The position numbers were made by a program, and so were the translations under genes. The notes beneath the pieces were generated by a model. It saw only the letters and a list, made by a program, of their open reading frames with translations. It was not told the origin of the DNA and ran no database searches. This document shows positions 13,666-25,639 of a stretch of 64,000 bases of DNA, piece by piece; position 1 is the stretch's first letter; each line of letters starts with the position of its first letter. The DNA comes from Musa acuminata AAA Group (lineage: Eukaryota; Streptophyta; Magnoliopsida; Zingiberales; Musaceae), in the NCBI RefSeq assembly GCF_036884655.1, contig NC_088340.1:33627001-33691000 (forward strand), read 5' to 3'.

Positions 13666-16600
13666 GGCTAGTAAGAAAAAAGAATCTTCTTTCTTCTTTT
13701 CCACTTAATTATTTTTCTTATAATAGCATTCAAAAGAGTAATAATCATTTTTTTTTGTAATAATCGCATTCTAACTTTGGAATAATTATACCTTTCACCT
13801 CTTATATCTCCTCTTTCTTATTTTTATTTTAGATTTTTATCTTTTTTTATTATTTCTTCCTCTTTCTCCTTAATCATATCCTCTATGATGACCATAGCCT
13901 CTTTCACATCCTCGGCCTTTTCCACAACCACGATCACTTAAACTTTCATTTTTTTCTTTCAAAGTGAGTTTTGAACTTATTCCATAGCATTTGATTTTTT
14001 TATTGATTAAATATTAATATGCTAACAAAAAATCTATTAACTCATTAATAGTCATTTGGTCTAAATTTTTTGAGTAACCTAAACTTTTCATTTAGTGATT
14101 AAAGTGTTTTTTTGATCATATATATATTTTCTAGATTCTCATTATTTCTTCTTAGTTTATTAACAATAGTAAAAACTTATAAAATAATCACACATATGCT
14201 TACTAGCTCTAGTGTCCAAGTTCCACTGGATTTGTTTGATGATATTTTCTTCTTTACGGGCTAGTAAGAAAAAAGAATCTTCTTTCTTCTTTTCAACTTA
14301 ATTGTTTTGTTATAATAACATTCACAAGAGTAATGATCATTTTTTTTTTTGTAATAAACGCATTCAACTTTGGAATAATTATACCTTTCGCCAATTATAT
14401 CTCTTCTTTCTTATTTTTATTTTAGATTTTAATCTTTTTTATTATTTCTTCCACTTTCTCCTTAATCATATCCTCTATGATGACCAAAGCTTCATTCACA
14501 TCCTTGCCCTTTTCCACAACCACGATCACTTGAGCTTTCATTTTTTTCTTTCAAAATGAGCTTTGAACTTATTCCATAGCATTTGATTTTTTTATTGATT
14601 AAATATTCATATGCTTAAAAAGAATCAATTTACTCATTAATAGTCATTTGGTCTAAATTCTTTTAGTATCCTAAACTTTTCATGTAGGGATTAAAATATT
14701 TTTTTATCATACATATATTTTCTAGATTCTCATTATTTCTTCATAGTTGATTAATAATAGTAAAAACTTATAAAATAATCACATATATGCTTACTAGCTC
14801 TAGTATCCAAGTTCCACTTGATTTGAATGATGATATTTTTTTTTCTTTACGGGCTAGTAAGAAAAAAGAATCTTCTTTCTTCTTTTCAACTTAATTGTTT
14901 TTGTAATAGTATCATTCACAAGAGTAATGATAATTTTTTTTTTGTAATAATCGCATTCAACTTTGGAATAATTATACATTTTGCCCCTTATATCTCCTCT
15001 TTCTTATTTTTATTTTGGATTTTGATCTTTTTTATTATTTCTTCATTTTTCTCATTAATCATATCCCCTATGATAACCATAGCCGCTTTCACATCCTCGG
15101 CCTTTTCCACAACCACGATCACTTGAGCTTTCATTTTTTTCTTTCAAAGTGAGCTTTGAACTTATTCCATAGCATATAATTTTTTTATTTATTAAATATT
15201 CATATGTTTACAAAGAATCTATTAACTGATTAATAGTCATTTGGTCTAAATTCTTTGAGTAACCTAAACTTTTAATATAGTGATTAAAGTGCTTTTTTGA
15301 TCATTCATATATTTTCTAGATTCTCATTATTTCTTCTAAGTTAATTAACAATAGTAAAAACATATAAAATAATCACACATATTCTTACTAGCTCTAGTGT
15401 CCAAATTCCACTTGATTTGTATGATGATATTTTCTTCTTTACGGGCTAGTAAGAAAAAAGAATCTTTTTTCTTCTTTTAAACTTAATTATTTTTATTATA
15501 ATAGCATTCACAAGAGTAATGATCATTTTTTTTTTGTAATAATCGCATTCAACTTTGGAATATTTATAACTTTCGCATCTTATATCTCCTCTTTCTTATA
15601 TTTATTTTAGATTTTTATCTTTTTTATTATTTCTTCCTCTTTCTCCTTAATCATATCCTCTATGATTACCAAAGCCTCTTTCACATTCTCGGCCTTTTCT
15701 TAAATCGCGATCACTTGAGCTTTTATTTTTTTCTTTCATAGTGAGCTTTGAACTTATTCCATAGCATTTGATTTTTTTATTTATTAAATATTCATATGCT
15801 TTCAAAGAATCTATTAACTCAATAATAGTCATTTGGTCTAAATTTTTTGAGTAACCTAAACTTTTCCTGTAGTGATTAAAGTGCTTTTTTGATCATACAT
15901 ATATTTTCTAGATTCTCATTATTTCTTTTAGTTGATTAACAATAGTAAAAACTTATAAAATAATCACACATATGCTTACTAGCTCTAGCGTCCAAGTTCC
16001 ACTTGCTTTGTATGATAATATTTTCTTCTTTACGGGCTAGTAAGAAAAAAGAATCTTCTTTCTTCTTTTCAACTTAATTGTTTTTGTTATAATAGCATTC
16101 ACAAGAGTATTTTTTTTTTTTTAATAATCGCATTCAACTTTAGAATAATTATACCTTTCGCCTCTTATATCTCCTCTTTCTTATTTTTATTTTAGATTTT
16201 GATCTTTTTTATTATTTCTTCCTCTTTCTCCTTAATCATATCCTTTATGATGACGATAGCCTCTTTCACATCCTCGGCCTTTTTCACAACCACGATCACT
16301 TGAGCTTTCATTTTTTTCTTTCAAAGTGAGCTTTGAACTTATTCCATAGAATTTGATTTTTTTATTGATTAAATATTCATATGCTTACAAAGAATCTATT
16401 AACCCTTTAATAGTCATTTGGTCTAAATTCTTCGAGTAAACTAAACTTTTCATGAAGTGATTAAAGTGTTTTTTTGGTCATACATATATTTTCTAGATTC
16501 TCATTATTTCTTCTTAGTTCATTAAAAATAGTAAAAACTTATAAAATAATCACACATATGCTTACTAGCTTTAGTGTCCAAGTTCCACTTGATTTGTATG

Positions 16601-18326
16601 ATGATATTTTCTTCTTTACGGGCTAGTATAAAAAAACAATCTTCTTTCTTCTTTTAAACTTAATTGTTTTTGTTATAATAGCATTCACAAGAGTAATGAT
16701 CATTTTTTTTTGTAATAATCGCATTCTACTTTGGAATAATTATACCTTTCTCCTCTTATATCTCCTATTTCTTATTTTTATTTTGGTTTTTGATCTTGTT
16801 TATTATTTCTTCCTCTTTCTCCTTAATCATATCCTCTATGATGACCAAAGCCTCTTTCACATTCTCGACCTTTTCCACGACCACGATCACTTGAGCTTTC
16901 ATTTTTTTCTTTCAATGTGAGCTTTGAATTTATTCCATAGCATTTTATTTTTTTATTGATTAAATATTCGTATGCTTACAAAGAATCTATTAACTCATTA
17001 ATAGTCATTTGGTCTAAATTCTTTGAGTAACCTAAACTTTTCATGTAGCGATTAAAGTATTTTTTTTATCATACATATATTTTCTAGATTCTCATTATTT
17101 CTTCTTAGTTGATTAACAATAGTAAAAACTTATAAAATAATCACACATATGCTTACTAGCTATAGTGTCCAAGTTCCACTTGATTTGTATGATGATATTT
17201 TTTTCTTTACAAGCTAATAAGAAAAAAGAATCTTTCTTTCTTCTTTTCAACTTAATTGTTTTTGTTATAATAGCATTCACAAGAGTAATGATCTTTTTTT
17301 TTTTGAAATAATCGCATTCAACTTTGGAATAATTATACCTTTCGCCTCTTATATCTCCTCTTTCTTATTTTTATTTTGGATTTTTATCTTTTTTATTATT
17401 TCTTCCTCTTTCTCCTTAATCATATCCTCTATGAAGACCATAGTCTCTTTCACATCCTCGGCCTTTTCCACAATCACGATCACTTGATCTTTCATTTTTT
17501 TCTATCAAAGTGAGCTTTGAACTTATTCCATAGCATTTGATTTTTTTATTGATTAAATATTCATATGCTTACAAAGAATCTATTAATTCATTAATAGTCA
17601 TTTAGTCTAAATTCTTTGAGTAACCTAAACTTTTCATATAGTGATTAAAGTACTTTTTTGGTAATACATATATTTTCTAGATTCTCATTATTTCTTCTTA
17701 GTTGATTAACAATAGTAAAAACTTATAAAATAATCTCGCATATGCTTATTAGCTCTAGTGTCCAAGTTCCACTTAATTTGTATCATGATATTTTCTTCTT
17801 TACGGGCTAGTAAGAAAAAAGAATCTTCTTTCTTCTTTTCCACTTAATTGTTTTTGTTATAATAGCATTTACAAGAGTAATGATATTTTTTTTTTTATAA
17901 TAATCGCTTTCAACTTTGGAATAATTATACCTTTCGCCTCTTATATCTCCTCTTTCTTATTTTTATTTTGGATTTTGATCTTTTTTATTATTTCTTACTC
18001 TTTCTCCTTAATCATATCCTCTATGATGACCATAGCCTCTTTCACATTCTCGGCCTTTTCCACAACCACGATCACTTGAGCTTTCATTTTTTTCTTTCAA
18101 AGTGAGCTTTGAACTTATTCCATAGTATTTGATTTTTTATTGATTAAATATTCATATGCTTACAAAGAATCTATTAACTCATTACTAGTCATTTGGTCTA
18201 AATTCTTTGAGTAATCTACACTTTTCATGTAGTGATTAAAGTGCTCTTTTTATCATACATATATTTTCTAGATTCTCATTATTTCTTCTTAGTTGATTAA
18301 AAATAGTAAAAACTTATAAAATAATC

Positions 18327-18590
18327 TGAAATAGTTTTAAACTTATTCATTTGTAATATTTTAAATTTTCTCACATTTTCTCAAGGTTACTTTCGTCTTA
18401 CCCTTGGTAAATGAGTAAGAGCATCTTCTTGTCTTTTTTCGTCATATCTTTCAAGAAATCTTTTTAGCTTAAGGATGAGATCATCTTGAGACTCCTTATA
18501 GCCTCTCTCTATCACCTCTTATATATCTTGTGATTCAAACAAGATCTTCATTTCCTCTTATATATCTTGTGATTCAAACAAGATCTTCAT
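18327..18590 (-). pseudogene. N-terminal copia gag fragment, single-copy flank of the satellite
   Basis: On the minus strand from 18551 the frame reads MKILFESQDI-stop-EVIERGY, then LKRFLERYDEKRQEDALTHL, and ends with KFKILQMNKFKTISDYFIS, which runs directly into the first satellite monomer. This is the ordinary layout of the gag N-terminal half in copia elements, broken by nonsense codons but without a frameshift that I can see. A 39-bp tandem duplication (18513-18551 and 18552-18590) repeats the start codon region. It is the unamplified upstream part of the gag whose middle was multiplied into the array. Confidence 0.8.
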
Positions 18591-18668
18591 TTGTATGTTT
18601 TAATTTTCATAGTTGTGTTACTTAATGTGATGCATTTGAAGTTGCATGCTATTAGTTATTTTAATTTA

Positions 18669-18680
18669 GCTATGATACTA
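18669..18680 (-). other. Degenerate tRNA-Met primer binding site
   Basis: The minus strand reads TAGTATCATAGC, two mismatches from TGGTATCAGAGC, the initiator-Met PBS that is intact in three other elements of this window. It lies about 80 bp upstream of the gag start, where a PBS belongs. Confidence 0.6.
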
Positions 18681-18683
18681 CTT

Positions 18684-18990
18684 TAATAGGAGAAAGAAAA
18701 GATAAGATAAAGAAAGTTAAAGAAAAAGAATTGAGGGATAAAATAAAAGGTAAACTAATTTTTTATTTCTTATAAATAAGTCTCTACACTAATCTTTTCT
18801 CTCTCTCTCTCTCTCTCTCTCATGATAAAACTCATCTATTTATAGAGTCAAGTTATAAAACTAAATTATTAAGATTATATTCATATATATACATGTAATT
18901 GATCTAATTTACTAGTATTTTATTATTTTCATAATCTCATTCTTCATAGTAATCTTTCTTATACTATAACCACTTCATTCTCATTAAATT
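18684..18990 (-). mobile_element. Probable 5' LTR remnant of the satellite-bearing copia element
   Basis: The sequence lies directly upstream (minus strand) of the PBS-like site. It contains a TATAAATAG box at 18836-18844 and a (TC)n tract at 18799-18821 downstream of it, as in an LTR promoter with transcribed leader. I could not see a clean TG...CA pair, so the outer boundary is a guess. Confidence 0.4.
18799..18821. repeat. (TC)n microsatellite
   Basis: Uninterrupted TC dinucleotides over about 23 bp. Confidence 0.9.
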
Positions 18991-20847
18991 TTAGAAGTTA
19001 TAATTATTTTTCCCCATGTGATTTGATCATGAGATATGTTTCAATTATTTCTTTTAATTAAACTTAATTCTTTTAACATCAACTAGACTACTAAAACATT
19101 GTTCACCACTAATAAGAATGAAAAAATGAAAATATAATTTATTTGAAAAATTAGAATAATTCCCTTGGGACAATTAAATGATGAATTTCTCAACTTGTTT
19201 ATAAGTGGAACCAATTAAAGACGATGAGGGCTCATCTTTAACATTTAAGAGCATCCACAATCGAATCTATTTGTCACGTTGGTAAGTGTAATTTTACATG
19301 CATGCCAATGCACCACTTGAGCCTCAAAAATTTTCTCTACTGCAATACTTAGGTTTATGCCTCCCCCCAAAAAAAAGAACAGAAAACACAAGCACTAATT
19401 GGGAGTAAAAAAAAGCTTGGAAAGTTGGCGTTGATAATTGATCCCAAAAAAAATACAATTCATACTAACAAATGCTTCCTCAATTCAATTAAGCATTCAT
19501 TGCATGCAATATCAGGTTAACAAGAAAAAGCTTCACGTCTTCGACACTCTTTGATCCCCACACAAACCAAAAACAAAAGGTTATTAGGGTTTGTCTTTTT
19601 GGTTAAAGTATCCCTAAACTTTTCACATGTACAACTTCAGCTCAAAGAAGAGAAACAAAGAAAGATGGACACAAAGCAACTCCACAAGAGGATTACATAT
19701 ACGTGATAACTCCATAGAGCTTAATTAATAGTCTTTTAGTTATACTACACAAAATATTATCTTACTGTTTTCCTCCAAAGTTCCAGTCGATAAGTTCTCT
19801 CCAAGATCTGATCTCACACTTGAGTTCGACAGATCTGCTTCATGGAACATCCACCTAACGTTAGCACTTGTTTATTTGGAGATTGATCTTTTAAACGTGG
19901 ATCTTGTCATACTCACCTGTTCAGCCACACCGTCCAAGTTTATAGAGAGAGAGAGAGAGAGAGAGAGCTGGCATTCTTTCATTGCAAGTGCACGAGACTC
20001 AAGTAGACTGCATGATGGTCGAGTGAGGACAGCATGATTCGACATAGTTTAACGTAGGGATAAACGTAGCATACGCCATACAGGCTGTCTACATCACGTT
20101 GTGCAGCCCTCCATGAATCACATGGTAGATCTTAGGATGGGCATCACGATCACCAACATCACCCCCAATTAGAAATTGGACTCGCTACTTGACGCCATCG
20201 AGAGGCTGTTTCATTCGATCTGGTCTACAATCATATTCAATTTCCATTGTTTCCAGTTATCACGCATACAGCCGATAGGAGCAATAAGTTATGCGATGGA
20301 TGCGAGGAGACATGATTAAATACCAACACAATACGTGTATTTACAGGCTGGTGAGATCATATCGTGCATGGTTCCATGAATCACATGTTGCAGCAAGGGA
20401 TCTATTTGTCGTAGGTGACATCGTGATGGATCTACCCCGACTGTCGGTGTCCGGACCTCCACCATGTGCCTCTCTGCTCATGCAGCCACGGTACGCAGTC
20501 GAGGGTGCGTGATGGGATTACGTCTCTGGTAACTGTACCGTACCGTGGTTGGAGGATCCGATGACCTCGGTTGTGGGTCCCGAACTGGCTCAGAGTCGTC
20601 GATGACCGCATGGCCAGGTTGGCGCGTCGGGTACCGTCGATTGGTCTCCTTGCGTATACTATTCCTTCCCACGCGAGATTTCACGTTTAATAAAAGGGTT
20701 CACACTCATGCCGCCTCGTGGGGCATCGGACGGACAACATAAGATCCTGTTCGAGCACGAAAAGATCTCTGCCGTTGGCCTCGGCCTGCTTGGCAGCTTA
20801 CGGTTAGGCGGAGTGCGGACCCCGGTCGCTCATCCCTCGGTGCCCCC
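18991..20847. other. Intergenic region upstream of the phosphonomutase-like gene
   Basis: I see no gene. The left half is AT-rich. From about 19,950 the base composition rises towards the GC-rich promoter. A (AG)n tract lies at 19944-19967. Short open frames between 20,290 and 20,740 have no recognisable domain. Confidence 0.6.
19944..19967. repeat. (AG)n microsatellite
   Basis: Twelve AG dinucleotides in a row. Confidence 0.9.
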
Positions 20848-20854
20848 TATAAAT
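20848..20854 (+). promoter_or_regulatory. TATA box of the phosphonomutase-like gene
   Basis: TATAAAT sits in a C-rich context 77 bp before the chosen ATG. That leaves room for a start site some 30 bp downstream and a short leader of about 45 bp. Confidence 0.7.
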
Positions 20855-20924
20855 TCCAGCCCCCTCGCTCCGCTCTTCCTCCAAGTCCAGCGCTCACCAG
20901 CATCAGGAACTCGGACCGGCAGAG

Positions 20925-22700
20925 ATGGCGAACTCCACAGTGAGCGTGGCAGTGAACGGCCCCAGGAAGACGCGCATGCACCGCCTCATCGAGGAGGAAG
21001 GCATCGTGCTGATGCCGGGGATCTACGACGCGCTCTCGGCGGCCGTCCTCCAGAGCTTGGGCTTCCGCGCCGGCTTCATCTCCGGCTACGCCGTCTCCGC
21101 CTCCCGCCTCGGGATGCCCGATATCGGCCTCCTCACGTATGTCTCTCTTCCTTTCCGTACCAGTGCGCCTATTACGTTTCTTTCGTTCCTTACGTCCCTT
21201 TCTTTCTTGGTGGAATAATCACAGACCGCCGGAGATGGCGGACGCAGCTCGAGCTATTTGTGCCGCGGCTCCTAACGTTGCCTTCATTGTCGACGCTGGT
21301 ACTGATCTTGTTAATTATCTCCCTGTGGAGTACATTTTCCAGCTTTCATTTTTGAGAATGCTGGAAAGGTCCACTTTCTTGGCGCAAAATCTTATATTGT
21401 GGCTCTGTTTCGGTTTGGTCAACCGAGATGAGCTAAAATTGTCATCAAAAGTCAATTTTTGATGTTATAGAATATGTATATTCCCAAAATTATGAAAGAT
21501 GAACACGATCAGAAGATTGAATGAAATCGGATAAATTAAGGGTGATATAAAAATGTTAGCTTTCTAATTGTAGGAACATTAACTTGTTGAATTTGCTAAT
21601 CACATGAATTGTATCTCAACTTGTCAAAGCAAACTAACATTTCAACTAAATTTATATGATATTACAGACACGGGAGGTGGCAACGCTCTCAATGTGCAAA
21701 GGACTGTTAGAGATTTTATGACTACTGGTGCTGCTGGCTTGTTTCTCGAGGTACGCGGAGAACTGCAGTCTGCTCTGACCTGGTCTATATCTCAGAACTA
21801 ACTTCTTTCTTCTTTCGCATTGATTCCAGGATCAAGTTTGGCCAAAGAAGTGCGGTAAGAGAACATCGATCTTTTAACTCTCAGATCTTTCTGGTTTCTT
21901 TCTGCTACTATATATACTCGAGTTGTTTTCTATGGAATCCATCCATCTCACTGGTATTTTTCTTCTTTGTTTCTCTGGCAACCAGGACATATGCAGGGTA
22001 AACAGGTACGACTGAGCTGGGAAACATACATCAACTCTTCTTACATTATCCCACCGTATATAATATGCATTAAACTGCGCTTATGTTAGGTGATACCTGC
22101 TCATGAGCATGCCGCAAAGATAGCAGCCGCAAGAGAAGCCATTGGGGACTCTGACTTCTTTCTCATCGCTCGAACTGATGCTCGTGCAACCGCCGGTGGC
22201 CTATCTGACGCCATTGCACGGGCTAACCTCTACATGGAGGTATCCATCGATTACTCTGTTTATGCAAATATCGATCGATTGAAGCTCCAATTCCGTCGGA
22301 TAGGCTTCTCTGACGAGCATACTCTCTGCTCGACCTTGTGCAGGCAGGAGCAGATGCTTGCTTCGTGGAGGCACCGCGGAGCGACGACGAGATGAGGGAG
22401 GTCTGCAAGCGTACCAATGGTTTCAGGGCTGCTAACATGCTGGAGGGCGGGTACACCCCCCTGCACACGCCACAAGAGCTCAAGGAACTGGGATTCCACC
22501 TCATAGTGCACTCCACCACCGCCGTCTACGCGTCGGCTCGCGCGTTGATCGACGTCCTCAAAGTGATGAAGGAAGAAGGCACCAGCAGAGACCAACTCCA
22601 CAAGCTTACCACCTTCGAGGAGTTCAACAGTTTGATCGGACTGAAGAAACTAAACGAGATCGGAGCCCGATACGACAAGTTCCGAGTTCCCCCGAACTGA
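20925..22700 (+). CDS. PEP mutase/isocitrate lyase family protein (carboxyvinyl-carboxyphosphonate phosphorylmutase-like)
   Basis: Seven exons, each ending at GT and starting after AG: 20925-21136, 21225-21298, 21668-21750, 21830-21854, 21986-22005, 22090-22239, 22344-22700. They sum to 921 nt, giving 306 aa with every phase matching. Family marks in order: SGYAVSASRLGMPDIGLLT (53-71), DTGGGNALN from D96 (Mg-binding loop), WPKKCGH (127-133, with the superfamily's loop cysteine C131), IARTDA (164-169), VEAPR, and LIVHSTTAVYASARAL near the C-terminus. Members form or break C-C or C-P bonds next to a carboxylate in a TIM barrel; plant relatives include the carnation petal death protein, which cleaves oxaloacetate-type substrates. 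Which substrate this protein uses cannot be told from sequence. The ATG was chosen because it follows a TATA box and leader and opens directly into the barrel. There is no plastid transit peptide, unlike the plastid-targeted plant members, so a cytosolic location is likely. Confidence 0.92.
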
Positions 22701-22948
22701 ACGCATGAAGGATCACAGCAGCAATGGCGTAGTTCCTGGAATTTGTTTCGGGAAAATAAGTAGTCTACTCTTGTAGAAGCGTCTTCTAAGTTTTAAGCTG
22801 CCTCCGTTCGGTGTGGTCTTAAGCTACTCTTGTGAGAGCTTTTCTTCCTGTCGTTTTTGTTGGGGTGTAGTAATGGTTGCTTGCTTTGGTCTTGTCGTTG
22901 GTCCATCATTGAAGCTGCAGCACGCTTTCGGTATTTTCAATAAGAATC

Positions 22949-22954
22949 AATAAA
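22949..22954 (+). terminator. Poly(A) signal AATAAA
   Basis: AATAAA lies about 250 bp after the stop codon of the phosphonomutase-like gene, preceded by an AATAAG variant at 22939. It is a fitting plant near-upstream element. Confidence 0.55.
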
Positions 22955-23415
22955 ATGAGCTTATGATACCCAATCGATTCCAATAGCATGTCTAATCCAT
23001 GTTTTGTCGTGATCGTGACACATCAAGAGCTCCAAATTTGGGCGGAAATAAGGCCTCAATGCTCCCAAATTGCTTATCCTCCGGCACATAACGACGACAT
23101 CGATAAGGCAAGGTCCATATGAATTAGGCTTAGTGGCACATCTAACAGAGAAGTGTGGATTTATTGGAAGAGTAAGTGCGTACATGACACTGCACCTCAC
23201 TGAAGGTTTAAGGTATTGCTGTCTTAATTTGGCAAGCATACTTCATCGAGATCATCCAGGGATAGGAATACCTCTTCGAGCCACGAAAGCTCGCCTGTGA
23301 GCTGCTGGTCGACTCATGCACTCGACGTATGACCCATCTGTAGAGTTCCTAGTGATCATGGAAGATCTGGAAGAGTTGAAGGAAGAGAGTTCGATCGAAC
23401 ATAAAAGTTGAGTTG
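22955..23415. other. Intergenic spacer
   Basis: No gene is recognised. Short open frames on both strands lack domains or codon structure. Confidence 0.5.
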
Positions 23416-23939
23416 GCTAACGTGATAGTAGTACGCACATACTGCTCGTCGTCTCTTCCCTCTGGTACTGGTGCTGCTTGAGCTTCCTCCACTAGGACTA
23501 GAACCGAGAATGCCATCCAGTAAATGGTACCGATGCATTACCCTGTTGGTCTTGATACCCTCCGGAGGTTGGCCAATGTAATAATACCTGAGAGTTTTCT
23601 TCATAGCAGCATCCTTATTACTGCATGTTATGATCTTATCGGCTCTGTTTTGCTTTCTCCTTGTGAAGAAGCACCAGAATCGGTCACCTCCTTGAAGAGC
23701 TTTACCTACAAATGAAGGGCATAAACCAATGTATCTAAACTGAAACGTAAAGCACGAGGATAGTATATATGCGAACCATTTAGGCACTATGGGGCACATT
23801 CATGGAGATCGATGCTTGGGATGACGTCAGGCTCGCAGTGAAGGAGACCAGCCTGGCGGTAGAGGAAATGGACGACGAGCTCTTCAACGGAGGGGAAGAA
23901 GCGAAAGCCAGGTGGGAGGTTGGCAGTTCCTCCTCCCAT
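23416..23939 (-). pseudogene. NAC-domain transcription factor pseudogene
   Basis: Reading minus from 23939: MGGGTANLPPGFRFFPSVEE and LVVHFLYRQAGLLHCEPDVI are NAC subdomain A-B, as in small NAC104/XND1-type factors. The expected Pro-Trp is CCA TAG (23780-23785 area), a premature stop. About 85 bp of intron follows, to TTTGTAG near 23707. Exon 2 then reads GKALQGGDRFWCFFTRRKQN, KKTLRYYYIGQPPEG and TNRVMHRYHLLDG (subdomains C-D). The conserved GYW block between them is missing, the Trp and Glu of the TNW-MHEY motif are Arg, and the usual end motif is degraded to AVCAYYYHV. Several independent lesions argue for a dead gene and not a sequencing error. A functional copy, if any, is outside this window. 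Confidence 0.8.
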
Positions 23940-24040
23940 GCTACAGCAGGAGACTGGAGAAAGGATATGGAAGAAAGAGCTTGAAGATCGACCACGAAGT
24001 AATTCGTGCATCATACTTTAGTTTGATCTTTATAGTGTTT

Positions 24041-24059
24041 GAGAGAGAGAGAGAGAGAG
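24041..24059. repeat. (GA)n microsatellite
   Basis: Nineteen bases of uninterrupted GA. Confidence 0.85.
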
Positions 24060-24200
24060 GTGCAAGTGTGGATGAAAAGGGAACAAGACTTCAATTTATT
24101 GTTGGCACACATAGGTTTCTTCTAAGAAAGATTTAGGTACTAAGAAAGTCCAAATAGCTTAGCATGAATTAATACTTCTATCTTCTCAAATAATAGAGCT

Positions 24201-24456
24201 CCTTTTCCAAGTGGAAAGATGGATATCCTGCACTCTCATGAGACGGACGAAGTCCTTTATGTCCCCATCTCTTGCTCTCTAATCCTTTCTACGTGGAAAG
24301 GTGGGATATCTTTCACCTCCTTGAGATGAGATGGATGCTGTCCTTTATGTCCGTCTCTTGATCTCTAATCCTTTCTTGGTAGTAAGGTGGGATATCTTTC
24401 ACTTGCATGAGATAGATGGATGCCGTCCTTTATATTCATCTCTTGTTCTCTTACTG
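24201..24456. repeat. Three-copy tandem repeat of ~82-88 bp
   Basis: Each copy contains a (T/C)CTTTATGTCC-like block, CATCTCTTG-CTCT, AATCCTTTCT and AAGGTGGGATATCTTTCAC. Copies are imperfect (AAAGATGGATATCCTGCAC in the first). I could not link it to a known family. Confidence 0.7.
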
Positions 24457-25521
24457 TCCCACCATCACACCCTTGATGTTACCTTACAGAGGTTTTAGAC
24501 AAAAGCATCGGTGCAGTTCAAAGAGTAGTCGTAGATGAAAGCAGGGAAGAAGTCTCATCGACGAGACACTACCCCATGGAGAGGGACACTGCTAGAAAAG
24601 GCTTCACATTATGCTTTGCATTATCTGCTGCATTTAGAACGAAAAAAAAGATCAATCCCCATGAAATAGTTCATGTTAACTTTGGCAACATAAATAAAGA
24701 GTTCTCATATATATATATATATATTGTAAAAGACGAGATTATCTTGACTTTCTTTTGTGGATCATCATCTTTCCACGGTCTCTCATTGTAGTTTATCATT
24801 TTTCTTCTATCATAAGGTTTTATCGCACTCATCTCTCTTCTCTTTTGCATACATCGTTATCAATTTGATGAGAAAATTGATAATATTAAAATTTGATGAA
24901 TAGGAGGACGCATTGAGAGAGTCGATGAAGATGATTAAACGGTAAGACGAAGGTAAAAATAACTTCTTACACAGTATCTTTGTTTTTTATTCCAAAAAGT
25001 AACAACAAAAAAAAAACACTCGACTAAACAAATAAAAAAGGATTTTCTTAAAAATATTCAAATCTAAAAATCAGAACACGTTTCTTCTGCAATAAAAAGA
25101 ATAGAAACAGTCCTAACTCTTCATCTACTTAAGTGAGTTGTGCGACTAGACAACCTTACAGATGGCTAGCAATAGGTTATCAGGTTGGGTAGCAACCTGT
25201 TGTTATGTTGGCTAGCAAATTCCAGGAAAGAAGTACCGATGTCATCCATCACTTTCAACAGTATCCATAATTGTACACTAATGATCGACCAATCTGCATA
25301 AATTAGTGCAATCATTTGACAGCCTTTTAGGCAAGTAAATGAATCCACCAAGAACTACATGTTATTGCTAGTTTATTTGCAATCGAACCCTGAGCCATTT
25401 GTCTCACAACAACACTGCAACCAAGGAACACTTGGAGACAGGAACTGAGACGAGGATGCTCCTGGTCATGCCATCACAATAAGTACGTCACTCTTCACCA
25501 GGAAACAACTATCAGCACTGT

Positions 25522-25636
<115 letters not shown>

Positions 25637-25639
25637 TCA

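Larger units (their letters stand above)
1..18326 (-). repeat. ~590-bp tandem satellite array derived from copia gag/protease
   Basis: The motif (A/T)T(C/T)AACTCATTAATAGTC marks each copy; I place it at 211, 801, 1366, 1957, 2548, 3139, 3730, 4322, 4912, 5504, 6094, 6683, 7274, 7863, 8452, 9044, 9635, 10225, 10815, 11405, 11995, 12586, ~13169, 14036, ~14627, 15221, 15813, 16398, 16989, 17582 and 18173. That is 31 copies with steps of mostly 589-593 bp. On the minus strand a monomer reads, in order: TIVNQLRRNNENLEN (gag), MTINELIDSL-stop-AYEYLINK, SKLTLKEKNESSSDRGRGKG (Arg/Gly-rich), YSKVECDY then HHSCECY (remains of a CCHC knuckle), and WNLDTxxSKHMC (start of the aspartic protease), followed at once by DYFIS, the gag point where the next monomer begins. 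Stops and frameshifts break every copy, so nothing is translated. The array continues past the left edge. Homology to copia gag is by eye but spans several ordered motifs. Confidence 0.9.

Noticed and set aside
2785..16920. Recurrent 60-99 aa plus-strand frames (for example at 2785, 3376, 6269, 7570, 11113, 14302) with similar Phe/Ile-rich peptides
   Set aside because: They are the antisense of the satellite monomer and recur at its period. The real coding memory is gag on the minus strand, and copies are randomly broken.
1..18326. Array considered as a tandem gene family on the plus strand
   Set aside because: No start/stop conservation; frameshifts differ in every copy.
20708..21355. 215-aa frame overlapping exon 1 of the phosphonomutase-like gene
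   Set aside because: Shifted frame across a clear exon; the spliced 306-aa model accounts for the locus.
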